Assembly (NCBI RefSeq): GCF_000011225.1 | Contig: NC_004432.1 | Location: 1,240,001 to 1,304,000, forward strand | From: Malacoplasma penetrans HF-2 | GTDB taxonomy: Bacteria > Bacillota_I > Bacilli_A > Mycoplasmatales > Mycoplasmoidaceae | DNA length: 64,000 nt | Reading direction: 5' to 3' | In this document: positions 22,302 through 36,587 of the stretch, piece after piece | Layout: each line of letters begins with the position of its first letter | Numbering within the stretch: the stretch's first letter is position 1 | Notes under the pieces: model-generated | The model's database searches: none | Seen by the model: only the letters and a program-made list of their open reading frames with translations | Told to the model about the DNA's origin: nothing | Translations under genes and position numbers: made by a program

Positions 22302-22892
22302 ATGATTAACATTTTTTATAACAAGACAACATTAAAAGACACTATGTTGGTTTCAGTTTCTATGAAAAAACCAAACATTACTAAGAACCATAAAGATGTA
22401 TTTACAGCATTATATAAAGATGAAGAATTAGTTGGTATTAATATTTTTAATGTTAGTAAACACATTAAATTAAACGATGGGATGATATTAGCGAATAAAC
22501 AAATATTAGATTTTATTTTAAAAATAACAAAAATTAATCTATCTAAATATGAAGATAAAAATTTTGTTGTAGGTGAAATTGTAAAATTAGAACCTATCCC
22601 TAACACTCATTTAAATTATTGTGATGTAGATGTTAAAGATAAAGTATTAAAAGTAGTTTGTGGTGCTGCAAATGCTAAACAAAATTTAAAAGTGGTTGTT
22701 GCTATGATAAATACTTTTATGCCAGATGGTAAACCTATTATTAAAAATAGTATTCAAGGTAAAGAATCTTTTGGAATGTTATGTAGTGCAAAAGAACTTA
22801 ATATGCCTCATGACAATAAAAAAGGTATTATTGAATTAAACAATTCATATCAAGTTGGAGAATTATTTGTAGAACCTTTCTCAAATAAATAA
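22302..22892 (+). CDS. YtpR-type tRNA-binding protein
   Basis: 196 aa. An N-terminal about 80-residue domain is followed by an EMAP/OB tRNA-binding domain: 'VVGEIVKLEPIPNTHLNYCD', 'VVCGAANAKQNLKVVVAMI', 'GTFMPDG'-like 'NTFMPDGKPI', and 'ESFGMLCSAKELNMP'. This is the domain order of Firmicute YtpR, a stand-alone relative of the PheT N-terminus. The precise role is unknown; tRNA binding is inferred from the fold. It lies between ispG (2-nt gap) and pncB (11-nt gap). Confidence 0.85.
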   Translation: MINIFYNKTTLKDTMLVSVSMKKPNITKNHKDVFTALYKDEELVGINIFNVSKHIKLNDGMILANKQILDFILKITKINLSKYEDKNFVVGEIVKLEPIPNTHLNYCDVDVKDKVLKVVCGAANAKQNLKVVVAMINTFMPDGKPIIKNSIQGKESFGMLCSAKELNMPHDNKKGIIELNNSYQVGELFVEPFSNK

Positions 22893-22903
22893 TTAATTTA
22901 AGT

Positions 22904-23986
22904 ATGAAACTAAAAATAAACTTTAAATTTGATGAAAAAATAAAAACTGGTGACTTTTCTGCAAAATACTTTTTAGTATCTAAAAAAATATTAGAACAAC
23001 AAAATAACAACAACACCTCATTATTAAGATTCACACACTTTAATAACAATGTGATGGTAGCTGGTGTTGAAGAAGTTTTACAATTAATTAAATTTGCATT
23101 ACCAGAACAAGATTATCAAAAAATAAAAATTTATTACCTTGAAGATGGAACAATTACAAATGCATATGATCCTGTATTAGCAATTGAAGGTGATTATAAA
23201 ATTTTTGGATTTTTAGAAAATATTATTGATGGTATTTTATCTAGAAGAAGTTCAGTAGCAACAAATGCCTACAATTTTGTTAATTTAATTGGTTCAAACA
23301 AAATTATTTATATGGCTGATAGAACTGATGATTATTCATTACAAGCATATGATGGATATAGTGCTTATATTGGTGGAATAAGAAAATTTGTAACTAATGA
23401 GAGTGTTAGTTTTTTAAAAGAATCAAATATTAATGATTATCAAGTATTAGGAACAATCCCACACGCTTTAATTCAACAACATAATGGTGATCTAAGCCAA
23501 ACATTAAAATCATTTACTCAAGTTTATCCAAATTCCCCAGTAATTGGTTTAATTGATTTTCATAATGATTGTTTAGGTGAAATTGAAAAACTTAAAGAAA
23601 ATAATATTGAAAAATTAGATTATGTAAGAATTGATACTTCTAAAAAATTAATAGATAAATCTTTACAACATATTTTTCACTTATCAAAAGATGAATCATT
23701 ATATGGTGTTAACAAATACTTAATACAAAAAGTAAGAGATAAACTAGATCAATTAGGTTACACACAAACAAAAATCATAATTTCTTCATCTATCAATTTA
23801 GATATGATTAGAAATTATGAATTTGAGAAATCACCAATTGATTTATATGGTGTTGGTAAATCATTTATTAATATTAATGTAAACTACACAGGTGACTTAG
23901 TAAAACTTAATGGACAATATTTTTCAAAAGAGGGAAGATCTAAAAATATTGATGATTTGTTAAGTAAAATGAAAACAATTAACTAG
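22904..23986 (+). CDS. pncB: Nicotinate phosphoribosyltransferase
   Basis: 360 aa. First step of NAD salvage from nicotinate. Contains 'VLAIEGDYKIFGFLENIIDG', 'ILSRRSSVATNA', 'YMADRTDDYSLQAYDGYSAY', 'GTIPHALIQQHNGD' (catalytic His region) and 'DLYGVGKSFIN' (phosphate-binding loop). Matches the short Firmicute/mycoplasma form. Last gene of the ispG run; its stop overlaps the stop of the convergent RNase J paralogue by 4 nt. Confidence 0.92.
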   Translation: MKLKINFKFDEKIKTGDFSAKYFLVSKKILEQQNNNNTSLLRFTHFNNNVMVAGVEEVLQLIKFALPEQDYQKIKIYYLEDGTITNAYDPVLAIEGDYKIFGFLENIIDGILSRRSSVATNAYNFVNLIGSNKIIYMADRTDDYSLQAYDGYSAYIGGIRKFVTNESVSFLKESNINDYQVLGTIPHALIQQHNGDLSQTLKSFTQVYPNSPVIGLIDFHNDCLGEIEKLKENNIEKLDYVRIDTSKKLIDKSLQHIFHLSKDESLYGVNKYLIQKVRDKLDQLGYTQTKIIISSSINLDMIRNYEFEKSPIDLYGVGKSFININVNYTGDLVKLNGQYFSKEGRSKNIDDLLSKMKTIN

Positions 23987-25659
23987 CAAATTGAAACTAT
24001 TACTACAGGATTTTTTTCATAGTTTTTATCAACTTGTTTTGCAATGTACTTTTTAACAATAGATTTTAATTCTTTAGAATCAAATGTTTTTGCATCTTTA
24101 AGAGTAGAGCTTACAAGATTTGAAACATCTTCATTTAACTTTTCAAAGAATTGTTTAGTTTCAGTTTCTTCAGGAAGTACTGCATATGGTAACAATTCAA
24201 AGTTTGTTAATTCAAAAACATTATCTTTATTAGTTATTTTTAATGAACAGAAGATTATTCCACTTTCTGACATAATTCTTCTTTCTTGGAAGATGTTTTC
24301 ACCTTCAGATAATATTCCTTGAGATCCAACATACATCTCATGAATATCAATTTTCTTTTTATTAGGAATATAGTTTCCTTTAAAGAAATTTGCAGTATCA
24401 CCATTGCTCATAGCAATTACATTATCAGGGTTAAATCCAATATCTCTTAAAACACTTTTATATTTAACAACTTGATAATACATTCCAAGGGTTGGAATAA
24501 TATATTTTGGTTTTATTAAAGATACTAAGAACTTATGATCTTCTTCTGATGCTTCCATACTTAAAATAGTTTTTGGAATAGTTGTGATATCTACATTAAT
24601 TTGTGCATAAGCATCTAAAATTTCAGCTTGTGCTTTTTCGAAACCAGATTCAACTTTGAAACCTAAAACAACAGTATCATTTTTCTTTAAAGTTAAAATA
24701 TCATCTTCATCATTACTGATTGATAATAATTTGCTTAATAATCTATCTGGAGTTGAAGAAACCACAACAATCCCTTTTTCAATTTGATTAATTTTATTGA
24801 TTGGTAGCATTGGAAGGTTTGAACTATCAAAGTATTTGTTCGCAACAATTTCATTAAACATACTAATAAACACAGGGTTGTAAATAACGAAAGGAAGTTT
24901 TCTTTCTTTCGCAATTTGAGCAAGTGTTAAAATTGTATGAACATCATGATAGTAACAAGCAACAATAATTCTTCTATCATTTTTTCTAGTTAATAAATCA
25001 TTATAAAAACTTTTAGTTTTATGATTTGGTGATGTAAATCCTGGGTTTTTATCAACATTCCCTACATTGTTAATTAATACTAAATTATTTTGTTTATAAG
25101 TTAATAAAGATAACTTATTAATATCATTTAAAAAAGCATTGTTATTAGCTGAATTAATAATAAATTCATCAATGTAAATTATGTTTTCTTCACCAGTTGA
25201 AATAATAAAACCATATGTATCAGGAATAGAACTTGTAACCCTAAATGGAGTTACTTTAATTTTTCCAACACTGACTGTTTTTAATGAATCTAAAGTTTTT
25301 ATTTGAAGTGGTTTAAAGTCTGAAAACTTTTGCATACTTTTTTTATTAAAGTGTGCTTTTAATACTACAGCCCCTAGTTTTGATGTAAAGATTGGAATGT
25401 TTTTAATATAGTTGTAACAATACTGAATTGCTCCTATATTTCTGTGGCTTGCATTACCTACAAAAATACCTTTAATATTTTTTTCATTCTTTTTAACTCA
25501 TTCCATATAAGGAATGATTTTTTTAATTCCTAATACCTTGTAAACAGGTACAGATATCCCTAAATTAATAAGGTAAAAATCACCATCAATCTCTAAAACA
25601 TAACAAGCTTTTTCATTTTCATCCATTCCACCTAATGGAAAAAAAGTAATTTTACTCAT
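23983..25659 (-). CDS. RNase J-family protein lacking catalytic metal ligands
   Basis: 558 aa, ATG at 25659 behind an AAGGAG site. The beta-lactamase/beta-CASP layout of RNase J is retained: N-terminus 'FFPLGGMDENEKACYVLEI', 'RIIVACYYHDVHTILTLAQI', 'SLIKPKYIIPTLGMYYQVVK' and a C-terminal domain. The HxHxDH metal motif is replaced by 'VGNASHRNIGAI', the HxSGH motif by 'LSMEASEEDH', and the PxHGE segment by 'PTLGMY'. It is therefore probably an inactive J2-type partner of an active RNase J1 encoded elsewhere, as Firmicute J1/J2 form complexes. Function inferred. Confidence 0.85.
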
Positions 25660-25830
25660 TTTATACTCCTTGATTTAAAAAATAAAATTGTAAATTTTAA
25701 CACAACATAAAAAACTAAAATTAAACTAAAAAAGAAATTATTAATGCATGTTATATTAAATTCGAATAAAACAAAAGTTAAGTACTGATGTTTAACAAGA
25801 ATAATTATATAGTTTAATTTTATTTTTGAA

Positions 25831-26382
25831 CTAGAAAGTATTTTTTTTATTATTGCTATTTAATATATTAAAAACTTCAGTATAAGTTAGATTTAACATA
25901 TTTAATCTTTTATACAATTGTTTATGGTTGCAGTAGGAAATATTAAGTTTTTTACATAAGAAAATTCTTTTATTTTTAGAGTTCAAATCTAAATCAATAT
26001 AATCATTTCACTCTAAAGATTTGTTTTCTTTTTTAAATTCTGTTATATTTTCAAAAGCTTTTATAATGCTTTTTACACTAGCTTCTGCTACTCCAATTTT
26101 TTTACCTTTTTTAATATCTGATTTTTCAATAAAACACTGTTTAGCTTCAGGTAAAGATTCCATTAATTTTTTTCTAATTTTTTCACCTGGTAAATCGGGG
26201 TCTAAAAAAAGAATAATTCCTCTTTTTTTAGAAATAGAAATTATTTCATTTATTTTTTTATTTGATAAAGATAATCCGTTAGTTTCAATTGTTGAAACAT
26301 TAAAAATACTTTTTAATTTAGCAGTGTCTGTTTTACCTTCAACAATAACAACTTCAGAAATTGTTTTTTTAGAATCTAACAT
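25831..26382 (-). CDS. rnmV: Ribonuclease M5 (5S rRNA maturase)
   Basis: 183 aa. A Toprim-domain nuclease that trims precursor 5S rRNA. Toprim motifs: 'SEVVIVEGKTDTAKL' (catalytic Glu) and 'GIILFLDPDLPGEKIRKKL' (DxD). A C-terminal helical region ('RIFLCKKLNISYCNHKQLYK') follows. The ATG at 26382 lies 7 nt inside the end of prs; a TTG six bases upstream is an alternative. No strong ribosome binding site, consistent with translational coupling to prs. Confidence 0.88.
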
Positions 26383-27374
26383 CCACAAAGAACCATGTTT
26401 CAGTATTTTTCATAAATTTTAGATACAGATTTGTGGTTAATCTGTGCATCTAATATTTCTGCATAGAAGTTAGATAAACTAACTACTTTAATATTTGGAT
26501 GTTCTATTTTAGTATTTGCTTCAATTGTGTCAGCAACATATAATTGGTCAATTAAACCTTTATCTAAAGCTAATTTAAATTTTTCTAAAGCACCATTAGA
26601 AAAAACACCATGTGTAGCCATTACAAATATTTTTTTACAACCACGTTCTTTTAATAGTTCAATGTTTTGTAAGATTGTTCCACCAGTATCTATCATGTCA
26701 TCTAATAGTAAACAATCTCTACCCATTACATCACCTAATACATTTGAAATCTCTACAACATTAGGTTGTGGTCTTCTTTTATCCATAATTGCTAAGTTTA
26801 AATTTAAAGTTTCTGTTATTTTTCTTACATTTTTAACAGCACCATAGTCTGGAGCAACTACTGTTAAATTTTTAATTACACTAGGATTATTTTTTCTGAA
26901 TTCATTAAACAATACACAAGAAGCAGTTAAAGTATCAACAGGAATATCAAAAAAACCTTGAGTTTGTTCAGAGTGAATATCAATAAGAATAACCTTAGTA
27001 GCTCCTGCTCCTTCTAAAAAGTTTGCAACCAACTTACAAGTAATTGGTTCTCTTCCTTTTGCTTTTCTATCTTGTCTGGCATATCCAAAATAAGGAATAA
27101 TAACTGTAATTGTTTTAGCAGATGCTCTTTTTAAAGAATCTATAGCAATCAATAACTCCATTAAATTATCATTAACTGGATTACATGTTGATTGAAATAA
27201 AAAAACATGCATACCCCTTACAGTAGAATTGGATTTAACCAAAATTTCACCATCTGCAAATTTGCTTGTCTTTATAGTTCCTAACTGAATATTTGTCTTT
27301 TCTGCTACCTCTTTAGCATATAAATAACCATTGCTTAATCCAAAAATTATACAATTATTAATGTTGTCAATCAT
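26376..27374 (-). CDS. prs: Ribose-phosphate pyrophosphokinase
   Basis: 332 aa. Makes PRPP from ribose-5-phosphate and ATP. Motifs: 'SKFADGEILVKSNSTVRG', 'IPYFGYARQDRKAKGREPIT' (catalytic loop), 'VVAPDYGAVK', 'IMDKRRPQPN' and the PRPP-binding 'DCLLLDDMIDTGGTI'. A UGA is read as Trp near the end, giving a tail 'EKYWNMVLCGC'. PRPP is the co-substrate of the PncB encoded nearby. Confidence 0.96.
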
Positions 27375-27457
27375 AAAAAACCTATAACTAAATATATAAA
27401 TCGATATTTATATAATAGTAGTTTTTTTTAGCATTAAATAAGAAAATTATAAAAAGA

Positions 27458-28120
27458 TTAAGATTTTATCCCAACAGATTGCTTAGCTAATGAATCAGCA
27501 ATGTCATTATATTCTATATCAGAGTGAGCTTTTACTTTTTGAAACATTAAAGAAATATTAAAAGATTTTAATAGTTGAGATAATGATTGCTTATACATTA
27601 AAGAAATTGGAGTTTTTGCATCCCAAGAATTATTAGCCCATTTCTCAATTCCTTCATAATCATAATAAATCTTAATTTTATTAAGATTATGGTTTACACA
27701 ATATTTTATTGCTTCTAAAGTTCCAATAATTTCACCAGATATATTAAGGTGTTTTTTATATTCATTGAATTCTTTTTCTGTTAATTTGTTATTAATTTTA
27801 ATTCAATCATTTTTATTAGAACTGTTAATAATCAAAATCCCATATCCTATTTGTTGTAAAAACTTATTATATGATCCATCTACAAAAATGCTTACTATCC
27901 CATTTAATGTATCTGCTTCTATAACTTTTTTTAATTCATTATCGTTTCTAATTTCATCACTTGAATTATTTGAATCTAAATATTGTTTAGCTTCTTCATA
28001 AGAGAAAAAACTTTTGTATATTGCCCCTTTGAATCCTTTAACATTTGATTCACATTCTTTTCAAGTTTCAAAAATTCCAGGTTTTTTACCTTTCACTACA
28101 GCATAATATTTCTTAGACAT
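27458..28120 (-). CDS. Ribonuclease HI with N-terminal hybrid-binding domain
   Basis: 220 aa. The N-terminal about 50 residues ('KKYYAVVKGKKPGIFETWKE', then 'GFKGAIYKSFFSYEEAKQYL') are the RNA-DNA hybrid binding domain seen in eukaryote-type and some bacterial RNases H1. The C-terminal domain has the DEDD residues: 'SIFVDGSYN' (D), 'ISGEIIGTLEAIKY' (E), 'KIYYDYEGIEKW' (D) and 'AHSDIEYNDIADSLA' (H and D). It removes RNA from RNA-DNA hybrids. The ATG at 28120 is the only plausible start. Confidence 0.9.
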
Positions 28121-28130
28121 AATAAAAAAA

Positions 28131-28156
28131 ATAGTACTTAATAGATTATGTACTAT
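28131..28156 (-). terminator. Intrinsic terminator
   Basis: A 7-bp stem (28131-28137 with 28150-28156) is followed on the minus strand by a run of T. It ends the 28169-28954 membrane-protein gene. Confidence 0.7.
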
Positions 28157-28168
28157 TTTCTATAATAT

Positions 28169-28954
28169 TTATTTCTTTTTGTTATTAAGTTTATTAAAAC
28201 CAATTCAAGAATAATAAAAAGCTATATAACTTCCTGGAAAAAATATTAATCACATTCCCAAAATTACTGGAAGTGCTTTTCCTAAATGATCTTTTAGATT
28301 TGTGAAATCTCCATAAACTGTATATGTAGCACCACCATTATATAGATTAGCATTTAAAACAAAAGGAATAGTGGCAACATAAATCACATAAATTGTTGGA
28401 TAAATCATTGCTTTTAAAACCGCTTTTCACAAAACCTTAGGTTGTTGGTTTGGGTTATAGTAAAAATAACAAAACCCAAAAACTAAAAATAAAACTGGAG
28501 ATAAAACATGATATCAGGCACTTTGGAAAATTGATAAAAAGTTATCCCCATATGAATTTCCTGATATTCCAATAAGAATTACATTGTATCCAATTAATGT
28601 AAAGAAAATGTAAGTCATATTAGAAAGTAATCACATATTACCTTTTAGAAAAACATGTCTTTTAAAGAAGATATAAAATAACATATATACTCAAAGCAAT
28701 ACATTACTTTGATCAGTGAATTTATCTAATGTATCTCATCCAACTAAGTGACCATTAGTTCCTCTTAGCGCTTGAACTAAATTTTCAATAACAAATGCAG
28801 TTGAAACTGTAAATATTAGAAAACAAAATAAAGCAAATCAATCTAATCATTTATAGCTTTTAATTGTTTTAACCAAATTATTAAATCATTTGGTTATTGA
28901 TAACTCTTTACTCTTTTTTAACAGGGAGTTAATTTCATTAAAATTTGCATTCAT
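28169..28954 (-). CDS. Polytopic membrane protein, mycoplasma family (Pr6Pr/DUF1600-like)
   Basis: 261 aa with about six hydrophobic segments and many UGA-coded Trp residues. Examples are 'WLDWFALFCFLIFTVSTAFV', 'NVLLWVYMLFYIFFKRHVFL', 'FQSAWYHVLSPVLFLVFGFC' and 'AVLKAMIYPTIYVIYVATIP'. The 'WYHVLSPVLF' and 'YP..Y..Y' patterns resemble six-TM Pr6Pr/DUF1600 proteins of mollicutes; that identification is tentative. Function and substrate unknown. It has its own terminator. Confidence 0.75.
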
Positions 28955-29031
28955 AAAATTCCTTTTTAAATATTTAAAAAAGTGTTTATAGTGTAACACA
29001 TAAAGGTTTTTAAAAAGTTTATTAATTTCTT

Positions 29032-29847
29032 TTATTTACTTACAAGCAAATAAAAATAATTTAATCTCTTTAAATTCTTTTTTCTATACTTCAGAATTTT
29101 TTTAGATTGCTCAATTTTAAAAGATCAAAGATGAGCAAAGAAAGTACAAATAAAACAAAAGTCTAATAAAACTTCATATTTTAGTTGAGGATATAGTGAA
29201 CAAATATATTTCAGTCACTTTGCTTTAAAATTTGTTTCTCTAAAAAAATTGGCTAAATCAAAATATCTGTAATTTATTCTTGCCCACTCATAGTCAATCA
29301 AAATAATATTTTTAGTTTTAGTTTCATAGATCATATTCAAAGGATTAATGTCATTATGAGAAAAAACAAAATCTAAATCTTTGTATCTATTCAATAACTT
29401 CTCATACAAATCATATCAATCTTGATACTTAACTTTAGTATCATTATCACAATATTCAAAGTAATCATGAATAGCAATATCAACTTTTTTGATATCAATG
29501 TTATGTAATTCAATAATAGAGCTAACTAACTTGGATAATAATTTTTTTCTATTAAACAAAAACTTAGGATTATACCCTTCAATTCATCTCTTAATTGCAT
29601 TGCCATCTTTATCCATATAAACAAAAATGTTATTTTTTAAAAAAGGTAATATTTTTTGTTCAATGTTTCTATCAATAATTTGATTATTTTTAGAAATTCT
29701 AATTTGATATTTATCTTTGTTTTTTAAAATAAACAAAAAAGATTTATTGGTATATCCTAAGTGAATATTTTTAATTTTTTTAATATCTTCTTTTTTAAAA
29801 TTTGTATTATTTAAAAACAATTCAATAGCTTTATTAATATCATCCAT
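29032..29847 (-). CDS. Choline/ethanolamine kinase-like phosphotransferase (LicA-type)
   Basis: 271 aa, ATG with an AAAGGA site. Protein-kinase-like fold: 'HLGYTNKSFLFIL' (nucleotide loop), the Brenner motif 'FSHNDINPLNMIY' with catalytic Asp, and 'IILIDYEWARINYRYFDLAN' with the metal-binding Asp; the E(W/Y)A..NY..FDLA wording is that of choline kinases. It would phosphorylate choline or a similar alcohol. The C-terminus is Phe/Cys-rich. The gene stands alone between dnaK and the membrane-protein gene. Confidence 0.8.
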
Positions 29848-29883
29848 TATTGATCCTTTTTTAAATTTTAATTTAAAAAACAA

Positions 29884-29919
29884 AAATACAAACTCTCAAA
29901 TAAATAAGAGTTTGTATTT
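29884..29919 (-). terminator. Terminator of dnaK
   Basis: A 13-bp perfect stem (29884-29896 with 29907-29919) with a T-rich tail on the minus strand, just past the dnaK stop. Confidence 0.85.
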
Positions 29920-29937
29920 AGATTTAAATTTAAAGAA

Positions 29938-32748
<2,811 letters not shown>

Positions 32749-32760
32749 ATTTAAATAATA

Positions 32761-32798
32761 AAAAAGACTCAAACATTTTTTCAAGTTTGAGTCTTTTT
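32761..32798. terminator. Bidirectional intrinsic terminator
   Basis: A 14-bp perfect stem (32761-32774 with 32785-32798), A-rich on one side and T-rich on the other, between the convergent aldo-keto reductase and the 32807-33169 gene. Confidence 0.85.
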
Positions 32799-32806
32799 CT
32801 ATTTAT

Positions 32807-33169
32807 TTATAATTCCTCATTTTTGTCTTTTATATCTTCATATAAAATTTTTTCTTTAACAATTTGTTTTTGACCATCAACCATAATTTCACAAGTTGCT
32901 TCAAAACTATTATGATCAGTTCTAATAATTTCTAGTAACTTATAATCTGTGCAATCATATTTAAAATCTAATTCTCTTTCTAAATAATTTTTTTCATTTA
33001 ATGAAAGATCATTTAGCATTTTCATATTGTCATATTCATTGTTTTGATTTCTGACAAATTCAGATTTTTGTTTTTGGTTAATCAAACTATTAGATTCAAA
33101 AGTTTTATTTGGTTGAGCTTTTTCTTTATTGTTTGAATTATTAAATAAATTTTTAAAAATATTTTTCAT
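32807..33169 (-). CDS. Hypothetical protein, partner gene of the large acidic protein
   Basis: 120 aa. The N-terminal half is Asn/Lys/Gln-rich and probably disordered ('FKNLFNNSNNKEKAQPNKTF'). The C-terminal half ('LERELDFKYDCTDYKLLEII' and 'SFEATCEIMVDGQKQIVKEK') looks like a small beta-rich domain. No family recognised. It starts 4 nt after the stop of the 723-aa acidic protein, so the two are one translational unit and probably functionally linked. Confidence 0.7.
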   Translation of the reverse strand: MKNIFKNLFNNSNNKEKAQPNKTFESNSLINQKQKSEFVRNQNNEYDNMKMLNDLSLNEKNYLERELDFKYDCTDYKLLEIIRTDHNSFEATCEIMVDGQKQIVKEKILYEDIKDKNEEL

Positions 33170-33173
33170 ATAA

Positions 33174-35345
33174 CTAGATTCTTTCCACTTTTATTTCTTC
33201 AGTATGTTCTTGGAATAAATCTAATAAGATGTTATATATTTTTTCATCATTAAATTGCATTCACAAATTTTTATTAACATATCTTAATAAGAATATTAAT
33301 CTATCTAATGAACTAAATGCAAGTGCTCTAATCATAAAAGTTGATTCATCATAAATTAAATAACATCCATCATTTCAAACATGTTGTACTTGTTCATCAA
33401 AAACATCATTTTTAAATTCAATATTAAGGTTTTCTTTCATTTCTTTTACAATACTGTTGTAGAAATTTTTATTAATGTCATGTCAAACCATTAACATTGG
33501 AACAGGTCTAAAACCTGATAAATAAATTAGTTTGTATTTTTCTAAATTAAAGTTACTAGATTTATCAATTAAATGTCTGTTTTCATCAATGAATTTGATA
33601 GCTGTATGATTTGCTATTTTTTTATCAATATTGTTTTCGTTGTTTTCTAGATGTTTTTGAATCAAGTCATATTTCATTTTTGCTAACTTATTATTTAATA
33701 AAAGTTTTTCAACATGACTTAAAGTGTCGCTTTTAATTTGGATATATCTAAAGATATCATCCTTATTATTCGGAAGATCTTCCCCAATATGTTTAGTTGG
33801 ATCATATGGTTCTTCTTCTACTTTATTACTTTCTTCTTCTAATCCACTTGTGATATCAACTAAAGCTAAATCATCTTCAGCAATCTCTAAATTAGAATTA
33901 ATTACTAAATTTTCAAAGTGTTCATCATCACTTAATAATGAATCAATTTCATCTAGGTCATCATTATCACCATTTAATAATGAATCAATTTCATCTAAGT
34001 CTTCATCATCATTTAATAACAAGTTAGTATCATCAAGTTCATCTTTAACATTTGATTCTATTTCTAAAGCTTCTTGTTCTAATTTGTTTTCTAAACTTTC
34101 ACTATAAGCTCTTTCCAAAATAGCTTGTTTTTCTTGCTCAATTTTTTCAAGCTTTTCTTTTAATTCTTCTATTTGTTTCTTTAATAATTCTTGATGTTTC
34201 TTATCTGCAGTTTCTGTAGATTTATCAAAATCAAATTGATTTGGTTCTAGATAAATATAATCAGATTTATACTCTACTTCATCTTTTAAATGATCAACTT
34301 CATCATCAACTAGTTCTTGTTCTAATTCTTCATCTAATTGTTCTTCTGTTTCTTCAACAAATTCACTTGGTTGCAATTCATCTTCAAATAAATCTTCTTC
34401 TTTGATTTCTTCTTCAAATGGTAAATTATCATTTTCACCTTCAATTAAATCAACTGATTCTTGTTCTTCATGTAATGTTTCTAATAGTTGTTCATCTAAG
34501 TTATCTTTATTCTTATTGAAATCATCTAAATCAATGTTTTCAATATTATTTGATGAAGTGTTTTCAAGCTCATTTTCTATTTTATTTTGTTTATCAACAA
34601 TTTCTGATAAATCAATATTTTCATCAGCATTGTCTAACTCTCTAATAAATTGAAATTTATCTTGAGTCATTGGGTCATTATTAATTTCATGTTTATTAAT
34701 AATTTCATTTAAAGTAAACAACGTTACATCATTGTGTAAATGTAAATAAGTTAATACATCATCAACATCTATTACTTTTTTGTTTAATTTGAAAATAACA
34801 TCTTTAGAAGCTTCTTCAGTGCAGAAACAAATAATTTTTTTTGCATTTAAAATAGACTTAATCCCAATTGAAACTAATTCCATTCCATTGTTAGCTTTAT
34901 TCAAATATGTCTTTTTAGATTCATAATCATTAAAAACAAAGTTACCTCTAGAATCAATGAAAAAAATTAAAAGATCCACTCCACCTTGTGAATCAAATAA
35001 AAAAAGATCATTAACTCTATTTTCTAAATAATACTTAACTGCTAATTTATGAATATCTTCATAGTGAGAAAAAGGGATATTAATTTTATTTACAAAATTT
35101 TCAACTAAATCTTTATCTAATTGATTATTTTGTTTTTCAAGATAAGTAGCTAAAGGAAAAATGTAGCTGCTAAATCAATCTAATTTAAGTATTTTTTTTA
35201 GATTATTAGTAACCTTTAAAAATTCATCTTTTCACTCCATCCCTATAAGTGAATTTGGTTTAGATTGTAATTGTTGCTTTAAAATTTTTTTGACTTCTTT
35301 CGCAATCTTTTTGTAATTTTTACATGATTTAATTGTAATTGACAT
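33174..35345 (-). CDS. Large acidic protein with coiled coil and DE-rich repeats, unknown function
   Basis: 723 aa, ATG at 35345. Residues 1-220 look globular (helical, then 'LLIFFIDSRGNFVFNDYESK'). Residues about 230-480 are Glu/Asp-rich and disordered, with a coiled coil 'KKQIEELKEKLEKIEQEKQA'. Near the end of that stretch is a 14-residue repeat, 'DLDEIDSLLNGDND' then 'DLDEIDSLLSDDEH', visible also as a 42-bp-spaced DNA repeat (33932 and 33974). The C-terminal about 180 residues are globular again ('YKLIYLSGFRPVPMLMVWHD'). No membrane segment. Acidic coiled-coil proteins of this layout often belong to mycoplasma cytoskeletal structures, but that is only a suggestion. Confidence 0.8.
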
Positions 35346-35509
35346 GATTTATATGAACCTTGAATTAATATTTATTTATCTATCATTAAATAATTATAAT
35401 TTAAATATTAATTGCTTAGTAACTTTTGATATTATTATTCTTGTTGTTATAATTATTAACAGTGCGAATAAATACTTAAATTTAATATATTAGAAATAAA
35501 GTTTAAATT

Positions 35510-36583
35510 ATGTTTGATTTTCCTAAAGATAAAGAAATAGTTTTTGTAGATATAGAAGCAAATGATAAGCCAAAAAGAATTTTGCAATTTGGTGCTATAA
35601 AAATTAAAAAAAATGGTGACATTGATAAAAAAAATTGATTTTGCAATCCTAAGTGTAAAATCACTCCACACATATATAAGATTGTTTCTAGAAACATAAA
35701 AAAAATTGATAAAGGAATGTCTCACATTAGAATCACTGAAAAGATTCATAAGTATTTAAACAATTCAGTCTTAATTTCATATGGTGCTTTTGATTACAAC
35801 TTTTTAAACAATATGTGTAAAAGGATTATCAAAAAGAAACTTAATGTTACATATATTGACCTTCAAGAAGAGTGAAGAAAAATCTCAATGACTAAAGAAG
35901 TTTGAGCCCTAAATAAATTAGCTAATTTTTTAAATGTTGAAGTTAATGAAAAAGAATTACATGATGCATACTATGATGCTTTTGTTTTATATCAAATATT
36001 TTGTGAGTGACAAAAAAGAACAGAAGAGAACATTGTTAAAGATATATATAAACTAAACACAAAAGGTCTTAAAAGAATTAATACTAACCAAAACAAAGCT
36101 AATAAAGCTGCATTAACAATAAACAATATTGATAGTAATAAACAAGGATATTGTTTCATAAAACCTAACTTTGAGTTATCAGATTATTTTGAAACAAAAA
36201 AGCAAATATTATCTGGACTTGATGTATTAGAGGTTTCAAATACTGAGATTAAAAGAAATTGAAGTTTTAAGTATGATGTTAAAAATAAAAATTTTGATTA
36301 TGACAATTACCAAGATGAGTTAATTTCTTGCTTAAAAAAATATATTATTTCAACAAGAGATAAAACAATCATTATTAGTGAAGCAGATTTTCATAAACTA
36401 GTAAGAATAAATAACTTATGTGCTGAATTTATTAATGTCTTCCCATTAAACTCCATTATGTTTACAAATGGATATATGAATCTATATTCTAAAATTAATG
36501 TAGATAATGAAAAATTTATGGATAACTTAGACTTAATAAAAAAATGAAAGGTGTTTTTATACATCCACAATGAGCTTGAGTAA
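35510..36583 (+). CDS. DnaQ-like 3'-5' exonuclease domain protein
   Basis: 357 aa. The N-terminal about 170 residues carry DEDDh motifs: 'KEIVFVDIEANDKPKRILQF' (Exo I, D and E), 'LISYGAFDYNFLNNM' (Exo II, D) and 'LHDAYYDAFVLYQIF' (Exo III, H and D). The C-terminal about 180 residues are of unknown type ('GYCFIKPNFELSDYF' onwards). Possibly a proofreading or RNase T-type nuclease; no polymerase domain is attached. Stand-alone gene with its own terminator. Confidence 0.82.
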
Positions 36584-36587
36584 TATA

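Noticed and set aside
33724-34107. Ser-rich + strand frame opposite the acidic coiled-coil protein
   Set aside because: Ser repeats are simply the complement of Asp/Glu codons in the real gene.
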